From Arbacia lixula (lineage: Eukaryota > Echinodermata > Echinoidea > Arbacioida > Arbaciidae), in the NCBI GenBank assembly GCA_963669155.1, contig OZ022588.1:7340679-7404678 (forward strand): 64,000 nucleotides of DNA. Direction: 5' to 3'. Below, in pieces: positions 1-12,239 of the stretch. How positions within the stretch are numbered: position 1 is the stretch's first letter; each line of letters starts with the position of its first letter. The notes under the pieces are model-generated. The model worked only from the letters and a program-made list of their open reading frames with translations, had not been told where the DNA came from and made no database searches. The translations under genes and the position numbers were made by a program.

Positions 1-1009
1 GTTTCCTTTTGAGTTCGTGGTCAATTTGTAACTAAGTGTATCCGAAGACAAGCATCCGTCTACAATTGAATCTGATGTATAACCGAAGTTAAGCAGCCGT
101 CACCAAATATTGTTTTGTCGTAGCTGCAAGTTTTGAAGAGGTGTCTTCGTTGTAGTTTATTGGAAAACTCACCTTTGGTGAGTTTGTGTACGGGACTGAC
201 GCCGCCTTACGTGTCCCTGAACTGTCCACGTCACCACGTCGCCACGTCGCCTACTTCGCTGAGGAGTCGCCCGTCACAAGTTCGCAGCCTCATCGAAAGT
301 CAAGCGCGTCGTCTTTCTTTTGTTCCACGCAGCTAGCATCGTTGAAACGGGGCCCCGACCGCGAACTGCCAGGTTTTCGTGTGTTTATTGTTGGTGTGAT
401 TCCGTTTGATTTGGGTGTGTGGTTTATCTGGTCCGTATAAATGATTTGTTTTAATCACGTGATTTTGTTATTGAAATGTAAGATTAATGATATTTTCAGT
501 AACTGATTAAAATAATGTTAAGTTAAATTGATTTGTCATAGTCGGTTTGTGGTGTTATTGGTCAACAAGTTTTTCCTCTTTTATTTTACTGTCGGCTCCA
601 AACCGGGCCGTGACAGGGAGAAAAGGGATGGAGGGATGGAAGGGGAGGAGAAGAAGGGGAGGACGATTAGGAGGGGAAAGAGCGACGGGGTTAATGGGGA
701 AGGAGTGAGGACACAAGATGAATGAGGGGAGGGGGAGCACGAGAAAGGGGGGGGGTGGAGAAAGGTGATGAAAATAAGTTGATGAGGATGGATGTATGTA
801 AAAGCATTGCCTTATTATTTCCTCCGTTCTGTTCGATTAATCATGTTACATATCGTTCTTGATGTAACTGATCATTGAATCATTATTTCTAATATCATTT
901 ATATTAAACGATCGGGTAAATGATACCTACCTATTGAATGTCAGTGTAAAAAAATCCTGCTTTGTTTTCAATGTCATAATTGTTGTTCTAACCACCCGTT
1001 AATCCTCCT
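1..1009. other. No gene recognised; CpG-rich patch and purine-rich tract
   Basis: I see no exon or known element here. Bases 170-360 are noticeably CpG-rich, with repeated ACGTC words, unlike the AT-rich surroundings. Bases 620-760 are a G/A-rich tract. Short open frames in the CpG-rich patch have no recognisable motif. Confidence 0.5.
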
Positions 1010-1370
1010 TTAAGGAAACATAACCACCACCACCACTAACAACAACAACATCAGTATCATTCTCCTGCTCCTCTTCTTTATCAGTTTTATCATCGCCACC
1101 ACCACCTGCATCAGCGTAATCCTCTTCATCATCATCATGGTCATGGTAGTAATCATCTTCATGCTGATCATCTTCAACGTGGTCGTCGTCACGATTATCC
1201 TTGCTACAGCAACCATCCTATTCATTCACCTATCCATCCTGCTTATTCTTCTCCACTCTTTCATCAAATTGATCATTGTCATCATTATCATCATCATCGT
1301 CATTATCATAATCATCATCAATATCATTATCAACATCATCATTCCCATAGACCTGATACCACGTCATCGT
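1010..1370. repeat. CAT/CAC trinucleotide-rich low-complexity tract
   Basis: Imperfect runs of cat, cac and caa triplets fill this stretch and explain the hydrophobic or Met-rich open frames on both strands. It is a degenerate microsatellite, not coding. Confidence 0.8.
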
Positions 1371-2107
1371 GATCTAACTGTTCTGCTCTCCCTCTGTTAT
1401 CTCCACCACCATCCTTTGCCAGAATCAACCTCCTGATGCGCAACCTCTCTCGGTGGCAAATCGGACTTCCAGGAGGTGTGTTGCTAGGCGACAGGATGAA
1501 GCAGACCAAGTAGGAGACACCGCACACTCTGATGCCCTGAGCTAATCATGACACTATGATTGAACATGTCCGAACAACCAATGCATTGATGGTTTATTTA
1601 AAAAAACAACGATGATAATAAACCCTGCAGGATTGGATTTGACAACAGGTCAATTCTAATATTTGAACATGTGAACCCGATGAGTCATACAACGATCCCT
1701 GAAATCAAATAAAAAAAAAATAATCGAAATTAAAGATGACTGTGTATTATATCATATATTAAATGTCTGCGAACATTTACACATTCTCCAAATTGCTCAT
1801 GACTTGCAAATAAGAGAAATGCAAGTAAAGAGAAAAAAATATATATTAAGTGTCTATGTTTTTTAATCGTAAGTGCTGTCATTATATAGTATGTGCCAAT
1901 ACAACTGAAAACTTGAACTTTTAGATGTTATAATTCATTTGCATTGTTTTATAACCTTGTACACCATATTTTGTTTCACATGTTGTTAATTAACTCTTTG
2001 TGTATGTTTTCACCATTAATGTACACAAATCTCATAGAGCAGCATTTTATCTGGCACGTGAAAGGTTAATAACATGCGCTGCTTTCTGTGTGGGGTGTCG
2101 GTAGAGT
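1371..2107. other. No gene recognised
   Basis: AT-rich sequence with no supported exon, RNA gene or element. Confidence 0.5.
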
Positions 2108-2225
2108 CCAGGGGTCATATTCATGAAACCTTACTAAGCCTAGTTAGCTACTAAAGTGGATTCAGCTACATGCATTTTTAGTTACGAACTAGGCTAGTAA
2201 GGTTTCATGAATATTTGGCCCCTGG
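2108..2225. mobile_element. Short fold-back MITE-like element (118 bp)
   Basis: The left arm starts ccaggggtcatattcatga and the right arm is its reverse complement with few mismatches, ending ttggcccctgg. The arms are about 48 bp and nearly fill the element, leaving a loop of about 20 bp. No open frame is present. No clear target duplication was found, so the superfamily is unassigned. Confidence 0.65.
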
Positions 2226-2507
2226 CAGGGAGTCATTTAGAGGGTCTAGAGGGATTCTAGCGTAACCTAACTATCGAGAAAATGCCACCATTAAGAATGT
2301 GAAGGGAAGTGAGAAATTAACTGTTGGAGGGAATGTTTTTATTACATAGCTCATCCTCACAAAATAAAGTGTATCAAGTGAAATTATTAAAAATTCGTTT
2401 TTTACTTTTCATTTCTCTTAAATCCTCCCAAACACGTGGTCCAGTTTACGAACGATAAAATATATATTTTAGTGCGTGAAAAGAGGGGAGTAAGAGGGGG
2501 AAGGTCA

Positions 2508-2573
2508 TATGATAGGGAGAGAGAGAAAGAGAGAGAGAGAAAGAGAGATAGAGAGAGAAAGAAAGAGAGAGAG

Positions 2574-2604
<31 letters not shown>

Positions 2605-2660
2605 CAGAGACAGAGAGAGAGAGAAAGAGAGAGAGAGAGGGGGGGGGGGTAGAGTGGGCA
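2508..2660. repeat. (GA)n microsatellite
   Basis: Almost pure ga/gaaa repeats followed by a run of G. The long Arg/Glu and Ser/Leu open frames across it are artefacts of the repeat. Confidence 0.95.
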
Positions 2661-2955
2661 GAGAAACGACGGGAGATATTGAAAGAAGAATGCGGAGGGG
2701 AGGGGGTTATATCGAGAGAGAAAGGCAGTGATACTGATAAAAACGAAGAATTTCAGAAAGAGTAAATACATCGCACTCATCAGAACACTGACAACTACTT
2801 GACCAAGTGTTTAGTACTTTCCAAATTTAACCATTCCGTAGCGTTTATACTCTGCCAGTTGACGATGAGGTACGTTGTCGATTGCCGGTGTGATGGCATA
2901 TTCCGTTCCTATTATATTTGGTTCTCAGAACCAAATATCCCGGAACTATGTATCC

Positions 2956-3078
2956 CGTGCGCCGAAATATGCCTACACTCCTGGCGCTCCGAAAGATCCT
3001 CCGTACCCCTCGCCTGTCACTGGGGTTAGCGCGGTTAGTCTCGTTCCAGGCGCTAGTGGGGTATTGCGCTGACGGACG
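2956..3078. repeat. Dispersed repeat, copy 1 (second copy at 22400)
   Basis: About 122 bp starting at gtgcgccgaaatatgcc and ending near ggggtattgcgctgacgg is almost identical to 22400-22522, in the same orientation 19.4 kb away. It is GC-rich compared with its flanks. No transposase, tRNA boxes or terminal repeats are evident. Confidence 0.75.
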
Positions 3079-5576
3079 AAATCATCAAGGGAATGTAATG
3101 GTACAAAGACGAAGAAAGAGAAAGTGGAGGTAAAGAAAATGTATCACGTACATTGATGCAAAGAAAGGGTGCTGTTATTATCATTGTCTTGATGACTATT
3201 TAAGAGTTCAAGCCTGCAGAAGTTGTTGCTGGTCTAGGCTGAGTGGCTGTAAATGGAGCAGTAGCAGTACGTAAAACAACTATTTGTGAATGTGCCTTTA
3301 GTTTGTTTGTTATCCAGCATTACTCTTACTGCATTACTCCACTCAGTATTTACTCTGAATACCCCGTTGCTGTATATGTCGATGTTCCATGGAAATATGT
3401 GTTATGTGAAATAATGGCTCTTGATGTGTATAGCTAATCTCACGGTGCTCTCAAAATTCATGTTCTGATGCTCATCTCAATGCTGCAAATCTTAATATTC
3501 AGGTTTTATCAACACACAATGAATTTCATGCCAAATATGGGCATGTTAGAGATGTGTGAAAGCATGCCAGAATGTCATTTGAGTATTTCAAAATGTGAAC
3601 ATAAAAACTGCTGTATCAACATTGTATCAAAGATGTTCACATTACACAAACATATACGTCCACGATTACAGTGAATGCCATTGCTAAACAGTACAATGCA
3701 CTCTTGTCACATTTTGAAAATATTTGGTTTTATACATGTACTGTTTATGGATTATTTGTCCTTGGTAATATAGAGTTTGGAAGTATAGTTTGTGATATTC
3801 AGTACTCAACCATTCTCAATGATAAAAGAGGGCAAATACTGACCTTGGACTGGGGGAGAGTTGGAACTTAATCGCCCTCTCATCACATATTCAAGCTTAG
3901 ATTTGGCGTACTTTATTGAAACGAGAATGAAGGGGCACCCTGCAGAAAAAAGGGGATATCAAGTCTCCTTAAGCCCGATCAGTACAGGTTTTTTGGAATA
4001 TTTCGATAACATGAAAGCAGACCATAATGCGGTCAGGAGAGCTCACACATGTGATACCAATGTGTTCCCTGGACCATGTCTGTACTGCATTCATTAAACA
4101 GGTGAAGTGGGTGTGTCTTTAGTGTAAGCCTTTTCTTTTTATAGAAGAAATGTTTGTTTTCTTCTTCTTCTTCTTTTTTTTTTTTTTTTTTTCATATTAT
4201 CACTTATTTTGTAAGTGTATATTCAAACTTAATCTGGTGCTGTATAATTTATTCTTTTAACCGTGTGATGGATGCATGAGTGCAACTCAACATACACATG
4301 TGTTAACAACTTAATGTACATATACATGTATTTCTTTGTGTCTAAAGATGCTTTTAAGAAGAAATTGAAGAAAAATGCATCAATATGTTGACATCCACCA
4401 TCACAAAGCATCCGTTTAATTTAATGTGTTGTGTATATTCTGTTAATTGCAAGTATTAAATGTGTGTGTACACTGGGTTTGCTGGTCTGAGGCATACCCA
4501 TTTTGAGAAGGACAAGATCCTTTTTAAAATGGCAGTACGTAACCAATGTCTTTGTGTATATTATTTTTCAAAAGCATTGTTGTTGCATATTGTTATCTGG
4601 TAGAGCATAATATTCTAGAATAATTAGTATCACATCTGTAGTACAACCTCGCTAATGTATGATATAATTTTTATTGCAAAAAAAAAAATCACAAATGTAT
4701 CCAATCTTTTGTATTGTGCTGAAATACAGGTATTTTAACTTTTCATATATCTAGCAGGCTTGAAAGTCACACTAGTTAAAGCATTAATTGTGAACTTTGC
4801 ATACAGACATTTTTATGAAAAAGTAAGTCAGCAGAGTGCACGCATGGTTATTGCTTATGAGGAGATCTGGATTTTTAAGTCTAAAAGAATTGGGGTATTT
4901 ATTTGCAAGAAATTCGAAGCCTACCCCCTTCCCCTGAACAGAAAATAAAATCATACAGCAAAATCAGGCAAAATGGGCACATATTTTGCTTATATTCATA
5001 ACAAACGGTGTATTTTTTAAAATGTGTGTCAGGCAGGGATATTTCTTAGACCTTGACCTTTTATGTTTTAAACTTTCAAGGGACACAGTATTTATTCATG
5101 TTTGATAGTTTAAAACAAACTATATTCTGTATCAATCAGTGTTTTGATGAATCATGTTAACCGTATATAAATATGTGATTAGTCACATTGTTACCCATAA
5201 CGAGATATTTGTGAAGGGTCTCATGCAAAGATTTCAATAAAATCTGAACTTGAACGATTAAATGATAATGGTGATTCCTAGCATTTTTATTTTGATGTCA
5301 GAATTAGGCTGACATAGCATGGACATTCTCTATGCACAGTCTGTATACTAAAGCAAATAATGTTAACCAAGAAGTAAGTTCTGCAGTACTAGCAATGTGA
5401 TACTTTATATATGGCAAAGTTGTCTCTTCAAATTGATTTAAAGTTAAACATAACCATTGAAGATTAATGTTTTTTCAAAACTTCTCTTTCTGCCCATTTC
5501 AATAAAAAAAGGTTGCATCATATAAACTGTATTATTGGCTTAAACGAGAAGGTATCCCCTTGTTCTCCATTTTTCT
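3079..5576. other. No gene recognised; AT-rich, poly-T tract, possible polyadenylation motif
   Basis: There are only short unrelated open frames. A T-rich run lies at about 4150-4192. An AATAAA at about 5236 follows long AT-rich sequence and could mark a plus-strand 3' UTR, but no coding exon can be tied to it. Confidence 0.4.
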
Positions 5577-5955
5577 TTCTCAATTAAACGATTGCAGACT
5601 ATCAGTCGTTTTGTCATTAATCTCTTACTCAAAAATCTACTCCAGGCAAAAATATATTTTGTTTACTTCTCCATATGGGCCGCTGTTTTCTGTGCCTCAT
5701 TGAAAATTACACACACTTCATGTAAATGGCGGTTTAATCTATTGTGCTCAGAATTATCAAATTAATTTCTTACTGAAATTTATTTACTGATATTAATTTC
5801 TAACTGAATTAAACAATTGCTGACTTTCAGTCCCTTCCTCTTTGATCTCTTACTCAAAAATCTACTCCAGGCAAATATATAATTTGTTTACTTCTCCATT
5901 CGGGCTGCTGGTGTCTTTTTTGCCTCATTATAAAATACATGGACTTCATATGGGA
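5577..5955. repeat. Tandem duplication, about 225-bp unit
   Basis: The words aattaaacgattgcagact and ctcttactcaaaaatctact near 5580-5650 recur with few changes about 225 bp later (5806-5875). Two degenerate copies, non-coding. Confidence 0.6.
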
Positions 5956-6093
5956 AATATGTTACTATTTGACCCTGATCAATTATTGGTCAGATTTGGA
6001 CTTGTGTGTATGAGATGATTAATTCAGAGCACAACAACCCCCATTGTGCACCACATATGTGAGCCCACGTGGTATTTCTGCCAGAAGCATCAT

Positions 6094-6096
<3 letters not shown>

Positions 6097-6124
<28 letters not shown>

Positions 6125-6141
6125 CATTATTATTATTATTT
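6097..6141. repeat. (ATT)n microsatellite
   Basis: A run of tta/att triplets with one interruption. Confidence 0.9.
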
Positions 6142-6162
6142 ACACTTTGTTGTTAGTTCCAG

Positions 6163-6585
6163 GAGGATGTTGCATATAGGTTTTCAATTATTGTAACTTA
6201 AATGTAGTGGTAGCTACCAAGTAAACATATCTCCAACATGGCCCTGATCTCTGATATCATCCAAACTTTCTATTCGTAAGCATCTGAAGTTATGCATATG
6301 CATCTGAACAAAAGCATAAGATTTATCGTCTCGCAAGCGTGACGACCTTGCCACCATTCTGTAAAAAGACATATTTTCAGTCCTTCATATCTATTTTCCC
6401 TGAAGGGAAGGCCTTCCGCTGTAGGATTGAATGATAGCCTTGGTGGTTGAGGATACCCTCTACTCTGTGCAAATAAGAAAGATTGGATGATATCAGAGAT
6501 CAGGGCCATGTTGCAGATAGGTTTTCTTGGTAGCTACCATTGAGCGTAAGGTAGAATGATTTAAAACCTATATACAACATGCTCC
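6163..6585. mobile_element. Fold-back (inverted-repeat) element, about 420 bp
   Basis: The outer arms gatgttgcatataggttt and aaacctatatacaacat are inverted. The inner arms around 6210-6276 and 6474-6541 are also inverted and share tggtagctacca and catggccctgatctctgata. Arms total roughly 110 bp on each side. The centre has no transposase-like frame. It is consistent with a non-autonomous DNA transposon. Confidence 0.7.
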
Positions 6586-6759
6586 AGAAAAGTGTAGAAA
6601 ATCAATGGACAAAAAACCAGGCAGAAAAGTAATAAGAGGAATATGGAATAATGAAAAACGGAACAACAAAGATGGTAAGGTTCTGGTTGCTTGTTGTCAT
6701 CAGAGATAGAAGGAAAACAACAATTAAAGTCAATATTTCAACAACAAAAATAAAAGGTT

Positions 6760-7100
6760 AAGCGATGGTTTGCCAGGAGTTCAGGTGTCGTGACTTCGGG
6801 CTTCCGCAATTAAGCTCATCACCCTTACCGACTACCATTAGTTCCCTTCTGGTATGGCGACCGGCCCATCGCGTATCCCTTCCTACCTCCTAAAAACTAT
6901 AGCCTATAAAAACTATAGACTCTAACTCTTTAGGGGAGGAACAAGGGTGATCCCAATGCCTTTGCCGGGCCATCCGACAATCCTTGAACCTTGGTTTTGC
7001 AACCTTGGAGTTAGCGGGTTTCGAACCCGTGCCCGCTAGCACGAGTGTGAGGTAGTCCCGGCGCTTACCCTACCACTAGGCTATAAGACGTCGGTGGTTT
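6760..7100 (-). mobile_element. tRNA-derived SINE (minus strand)
   Basis: Read on the minus strand, the 5' end (about 7095 to 7010) carries an A-box-like tagcctagtggtagg and a B-box-like cgggttcgaaacccg, the internal RNA polymerase III promoter of a tRNA. An unrelated body of about 250 bp follows. The cloverleaf is degenerate, so it is a SINE rather than a tRNA gene. The 3' end of the body is uncertain. Confidence 0.55.
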
Positions 7101-7160
7101 TGCTTGGTGATTTTAGCGTATAGACTATTAGTTTCAAATCAACGAGAAAAAAACCAAAAG

Positions 7161-7236
7161 AGCATCTATGTCAGGAATCGAACTCACGACCTTCAGGTTA
7201 TCAGTCTGACGCTCTACCAACTGAGCCAACAGACCG
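7161..7236 (-). pseudogene. tRNA-Ile-like relic (GAT anticodon position)
   Basis: On the minus strand the sequence has ggctcagttggtagagcg (D arm and A box), an anticodon loop reading CTGATAA, and gtgagttcgattc (T arm and B box). The acceptor stem (5' ggtctgt) and the T stem do not pair properly. A GAT Ile anticodon is not the usual eukaryotic nuclear one. It is best read as a tRNA pseudogene or SINE head. Confidence 0.55.
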
Positions 7237-7539
7237 ATTGCTGATGTTGGTATTTTTTCAAAGAGTATTAAACATATATACTTGCAGATTGTCAACAAGT
7301 TTCTATGTATTACTGAGGTAATTTTCTTTTTGATATAAAGAAAATGTGCAATTTATGAAAAAATCACATGGAAGAGGGGGAATTCGTTCCCCAAATGTAT
7401 CCTGAAAGTGACCCGAGAGCCCTCTAAATCTGATACAATCTTGTAGTATGAACTATGATATGACATCTTATATGCTATGAGATAATTGGCCATTGAAATG
7501 TTACTTTTCCATGGCGCTCGCTTTTCTCTCCGTCGCTCT

Positions 7540-7625
7540 CTATCCCAACCTCCTCTCTCTCCACCTCTCTCTCTCCCTCCTCCTCTCTTTCTCTTTCTCC
7601 CCCCAACCCCACCTCTCTTTCTCTA
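7540..7625. repeat. (CT)n-rich tract
   Basis: Imperfect ctctct/cccc sequence. It produces the Leu/Ser-rich open frame seen across it. Confidence 0.85.
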
Positions 7626-7670
7626 AAGCCATCTTCGTTGTTCTTTTCTCTTCCGATGCAAGCATTCTTT

Positions 7671-7904
7671 TATATAGAGTACCGAAGTGGTGTCGTCATA
7701 TCAACATGTTGTCAAGACAAATTGGCTCTAAGCAAACTCACTCCACTGAGAGGTTTACCTGTCCGATATTGTTTATCGGGCTAGTGTCCGGCATTCTCAT
7801 TTACATTCCCCGTTGTAATCACCGCTGCTTGTTCTGCCCCTATTGTTTAGAGCCATTTGTCTTGACAATAATGCTCAAATGGCGTCACACTTCGGTACTC
7901 TATA
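7671..7904. mobile_element. Inverted-repeat MITE, about 234 bp
   Basis: The left end tatatagagtaccgaag and the right end cttcggtactctatatt are inverted copies. The inversion continues inward through ttgtcaagacaaattggctct against agagccatttgtcttgacaa. The arms are about 65 bp. TA-rich ends would suit a Tc1/mariner-type element, but the target duplication is not certain. The open frame spanning it is incidental. Confidence 0.7.
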
Positions 7905-9218
7905 TTCAGATAAGCAGACGTAGACGGTTTCTTATTTTCCCCACAAATATATTTTTTATTATTGAATGCATCAACATTTTCAAATTCATGACATATATCA
8001 ATACGGTAATGATGAAACTGATCCATGCATAATCATGTAAATGCTCATTGTTTTGATGAAGGAAACACTCAAATATATATATTGTGGATGCAGAGAATTG
8101 TCCTAGTCAAAACTCAATTCAAACAGTGATGCAACACTTTGGCAATTGTCGACAAAAACTCTCCTGAATATAAAAAATGTCATGTTGTTTTCTTACATAT
8201 TATTTGCTGGCTGAGCCTCCCCCCCCCCCCCCCTCCCCACAAATATACAACTAAAATCAGGGTAAGGAAGTAAAAAAAAAAAAAAAAATTATTACAATAT
8301 AAAATTGAAAATGAGAATGAGGGATATTAGGTGGAATATGTGACAAACATACATTTTATTTCAAGAACTAAAAATTAAAAATACATACCTGTTCTTTTAT
8401 GTCTTTATTAAACGCTTAGAAATATAACAAATTAAGTTCTTATTTATTCCATCCTTTAAAATATAAGTACATTTGTACTAGGATCCCTTATGCCATGGTC
8501 ACAACCGGCCGTCCGTGTTTTTCTACGTGGAGTTGGCAGCTTGCTTGCCAACTTCTACGATCCTTGCCTGCGTCGTCCTTGCGTCCGACGCAAGGAGTTT
8601 CAGCGAAACCCGACGCAGATCACAAGCAGAGAGAATCATATATGTATATATGAAGGAACATCTCGGGGAAATCAAGGAAAACCGAGCTTTTGCAGTATTG
8701 AGAATTCAACGTGCTTCACATCCTTTAATCCTAATACTCACGGGCGTGCATTATTCCCCAACCCCCGTCAATATTTTGTCGGTACTTCCGAACACCTCAA
8801 TATTTCGAAACGAACATGATTTTTTTTTCTGATCCTTTCCGCACATTTTAATACCAAATTTATGACGATCGGACCTACCGTGCCGATATCAGATTACGTT
8901 TACCAAACACATGTCACTGAAATTTCGCTATTTTTCTATATGACTGAGCACAACCATATGGACAAATTATGCAGGAGATTTCCCATTTTATTTAAATAAT
9001 TTTCTAATAGGTAGTGTAAATAATTACACACACAAACCCACACACACTTAGACCCAAATCGCAAAATGCGCTTGACGAAAAACAATGAAATGCGTGCGAA
9101 ATAATTACCACACCTATCATTTTTTCAGGAATTGATGAGGGATTTTTGAAAAAACATTTGTACCAGAAATTGATATTCTTGAGGCTTTATTTAGTGATTT
9201 CTTGCATAAATGAGCATT
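7905..9218. other. No gene recognised; homopolymers and small hairpins
   Basis: Contains a poly-C run near 8218-8240 and a poly-A run near 8272-8289. Bases 8530-8620 are GC-rich with three short perfect hairpins, including ccttgcgtccgacgcaagg. Overlapping open frames at 8490-8832 show no known motif. Confidence 0.5.
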
Positions 9219-10617
9219 TTTTTTCAAGATCACTTTATTAGACATTTAGAGAAAATCAAGGAAAATAAACATACAAAGCCCAGGTCATAGCTAATTAATG
9301 CTGAGTGCAGGGCGAGAAATATACATTTACAAAGGAAAACATCCTCGATTCAATATACAAGGATAACAATACAGAAAACAAAAAGTTATTTGCCTTACGT
9401 TAAAGAAAAGGTAGGATGTAATTTGTATTTAAGAAGAAAGAAAAAACCCGGCAATGTTTACGGCTAGTGTCCTACTCCATTGAGAGGGAGGACATGAAAA
9501 CTCAATATATATGATATATCAAACATTCCTTTAAACAGTGATAAATCTGATTATAGAATAGACATACAATGAAATATGGTCAATAGTAGAATGTCATTTA
9601 CATACATTTGCACTCGATCAATATTGGACGTTTCTTTGAAGTTATGTTTATTCCCATCTTATTCGAATAATTGATGCTTTGTAGGGAGACAAATATACGG
9701 TCTTCGTCTTGCTGTTACGGAGAGTAACGACAAAAGAGTAACATAAAACAAAGACTAAAAAGCATTGTTATTAATGGGGTGGATATTCATTTTGCATTGA
9801 ACACTTCCACCCCTTGAACAGAATATTCTCAATACCCTGGAGAACGAATTGCGGGGCAGAGAAGTGGTTACTTTTCTAAGAGGAGTTTTCCCATGCCGCT
9901 TCGCTCTTCGCACAGTAGAGAACGAAGGATGAGACTACCGCCTTTTGGCTTAGGTCATCTCGTACTTCTTTGAACTTCGCGGGCTTTGGGGTGAAAAAAG
10001 AAAGGAATGACTTAAGGCGTTGAGCATTGTCCTGTGAGATGAATCCCTTTGAACCAATTTCCACTGCTTACAGCTGGACTTCGTATCCGTTGTTTTGGAT
10101 GTCAGTGATTAAGCTTGCGTATTTATCGGCTTTGTATTTATGGGTACGTTCAATTCCTAGTTCGAACGGTATGGTTAATTCGAATAAAAGGAGTTTGTCT
10201 CATTCTCGGTACAGACATAAGTCTGGCCTGAGGTTTTTTGGGTGCAGGACCGTGGGATTGTCGTCACAGGTGAGTAGCCCTGTATGTTTGGAATGTCGTG
10301 TTTACCGCCAAATCTGGGGAAGAGCCCTTTAGCGCAACATTGACAAGATAGGCCAGGATATTGTTGTAACGCCATGTGTAGCGTCCTTGTTCTAGAAACA
10401 GTGGGCAGGCGTTTAATACATGGTTGAGAGTCTCTCTCCCGGGACAATGCTTACATTTAGCTATTGTGGACTTTCCCCACCTGACTAAGTTTGCTCTTGT
10501 ATTCAATGTGTCGGAAACTGAGTTAACAAGGAATTTTAACACTCGAGCAGGCATGTTATACATGATGCTTTTCCACACAACACATTTTTGTTCTAGACAT
10601 AGTAGCTCGAGAAACAT
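9219..10617 (-). mobile_element. R2-group non-LTR retrotransposon, 3' fragment (restriction-like endonuclease)
   Basis: The minus strand encodes the C-terminal end of an R2/R4/NeSL-type LINE protein. It has the post-RT block WKSIMYNMPARVLKFLVNS, a CCHC knuckle (CKHC...HVLNAC at about 10390-10455), and a restriction-like endonuclease signature (LRPD..., then LLLFELTIPFE, at about 10150-10240). The endonuclease frame has two in-frame stops, so the copy is dead. Downstream, at about 9220-9240, an AATAAA-containing end runs into an A tract on the minus strand, which fits the LINE 3' terminus. The RT core is missing, so it is 5'-truncated. Family assignment rests on the CCHC plus endonuclease order. 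The exact clade is not resolved. Confidence 0.75.
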
Positions 10618-12239
10618 TCCTTGTACGGTTAGCTCTTTAACCTGGCTATGTCATATATCGTTCACTTGGTTAGACAATAGATTTTTACTCTTTCTTTTTT
10701 GATTGGAGCGTTTGACGATCCTCTACTTGCGTGTAAAGTGTATGACTTTGCTCAGTCGCTTATTTTTTCCTGCTCAATTTAGTTTCCCTTTGGAGCTTAG
10801 AATCTAAGCACTGTTTAAAAAATAAAGGCACTTTCGTAAATTTAGCTATACAACTTGTAGAGTACATAATTCTTGACCTTTATAAAAAAAAAATTGAGGG
10901 AATCGGGCGGCCCATGGCCATAACCCCCCCCCCCCCCCCTCCCCTAACATGCCTTGAAATACCCCGGTAGTATTAGGGTTAAAGACAGCCCCTCCCTTTT
11001 TCAGATCACCACAAAACCATCGAAACACTGACAAAACATATAGAGAAGTGTTAGCAAGCTGTATACTCATAATTTGAAACTGATACGTAGTGTAAAATTC
11101 AAATATACGTAAACAACGTCTTATTAATAGTCTTTACCTCAGGCTCTTAGCAGTTTGTGTTGAAATATCTGCTTTATTGATTAATCTGTTTATTAAATTA
11201 TAAAACGTATTATGATAAGAATTGTTCTATAGAAGGAATCATCTCTAAAGTTAGGTAATTGCTCATAAAATTAGGATTTCACACACGCATAATAACCACA
11301 TAGATACAGTAACAAAGACTAATACTTTTTTCGTAGTACGAAAAAAGTCGTTTTGAAATTTAACGGCTGATTTTTTTTTACATACACAGAAAGCTTTAAC
11401 ATGCTATATTCTTAGAAATGGTCTTGAATCACACTTTCTTCAATTTACGATCGTGATAGACGATTTCAAATTTTAAGCTTGCAAAAGGGACGGACAATCT
11501 TTAAGAGAGGTGGTGTCATTCTTTGTTCAAAAGTATTCATGCATGCAATCCAACTTTTCGTGAAATAATTCAACGATCATGATTTGCCTTGTGGTCTGTC
11601 CAAGCTATCTTGATAGTTAATATGACTGCTTGATATACTATCTCCCTCTCTCTGGGTGCTTTGTCGTGTGACGTAGGCGATCATGGAGTGCCACACAGTT
11701 CTCTGTACTGAGCTCTTTGTATCAATTTCATACATGGTAAACCAGTCAGTCAGGATGCTTATCAACTTAATAATCCTTCTTCCCATGCCCCATACCCCTG
11801 GTTCTTTTTCATCAATCCAAACTTTCAAGTAAACTTTACACAGTATACGACGTACAAAATCTCAACCTTCAGATTCTTGGCTCACATATCAGTTCCATAA
11901 TATACATAATGAAACTTTCTTCTTTGTGTGACATAACACATACAGCTATGACTTGAGTCATATGTCACAAGTTAGGTAAATACTCGTTCTAGGCATATCT
12001 GAATATGATCCGCTATTACGGTGAACATGTCCATACTGACTGTCCAATGGGTGGATACAAAATACCTTTTGTTCCCTTGCATCAGTTATAAACTGATGCT
12101 CAATACCCCAAAGGAGATGCAATCCGCTGGTTCAATAATGATGTGCGAGTTTCGGCATGTAAACAATTAAGACTGGCGGTTATTTCTGACCAGTCAATCC
12201 TAAAGCTCGCAGCTTAATCAAGGAGATGTGTCGCTGATA
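10618..12239. other. No gene recognised
   Basis: AT-rich, with a poly-C run near 10926-10940 and a short perfect hairpin near 11325-11347. No supported exon on either strand. Confidence 0.5.

Noticed and set aside
540-620. Possible LTR end and primer-binding site
   Set aside because: No matching second LTR and no gag/pol frame nearby.
1137-1436. Ile-rich, membrane-like open frame
   Set aside because: Arises from CAT/ATT triplet repeats, with no start context or homologous motif.
2436-2780. Long Arg/Glu-rich and Ser/Leu-rich open frames
   Set aside because: Translation of a (GA)n microsatellite on both strands.
7161-7236. Functional tRNA-Ile gene
   Set aside because: Acceptor and T stems do not pair, and the anticodon is atypical for nuclear tRNA-Ile.
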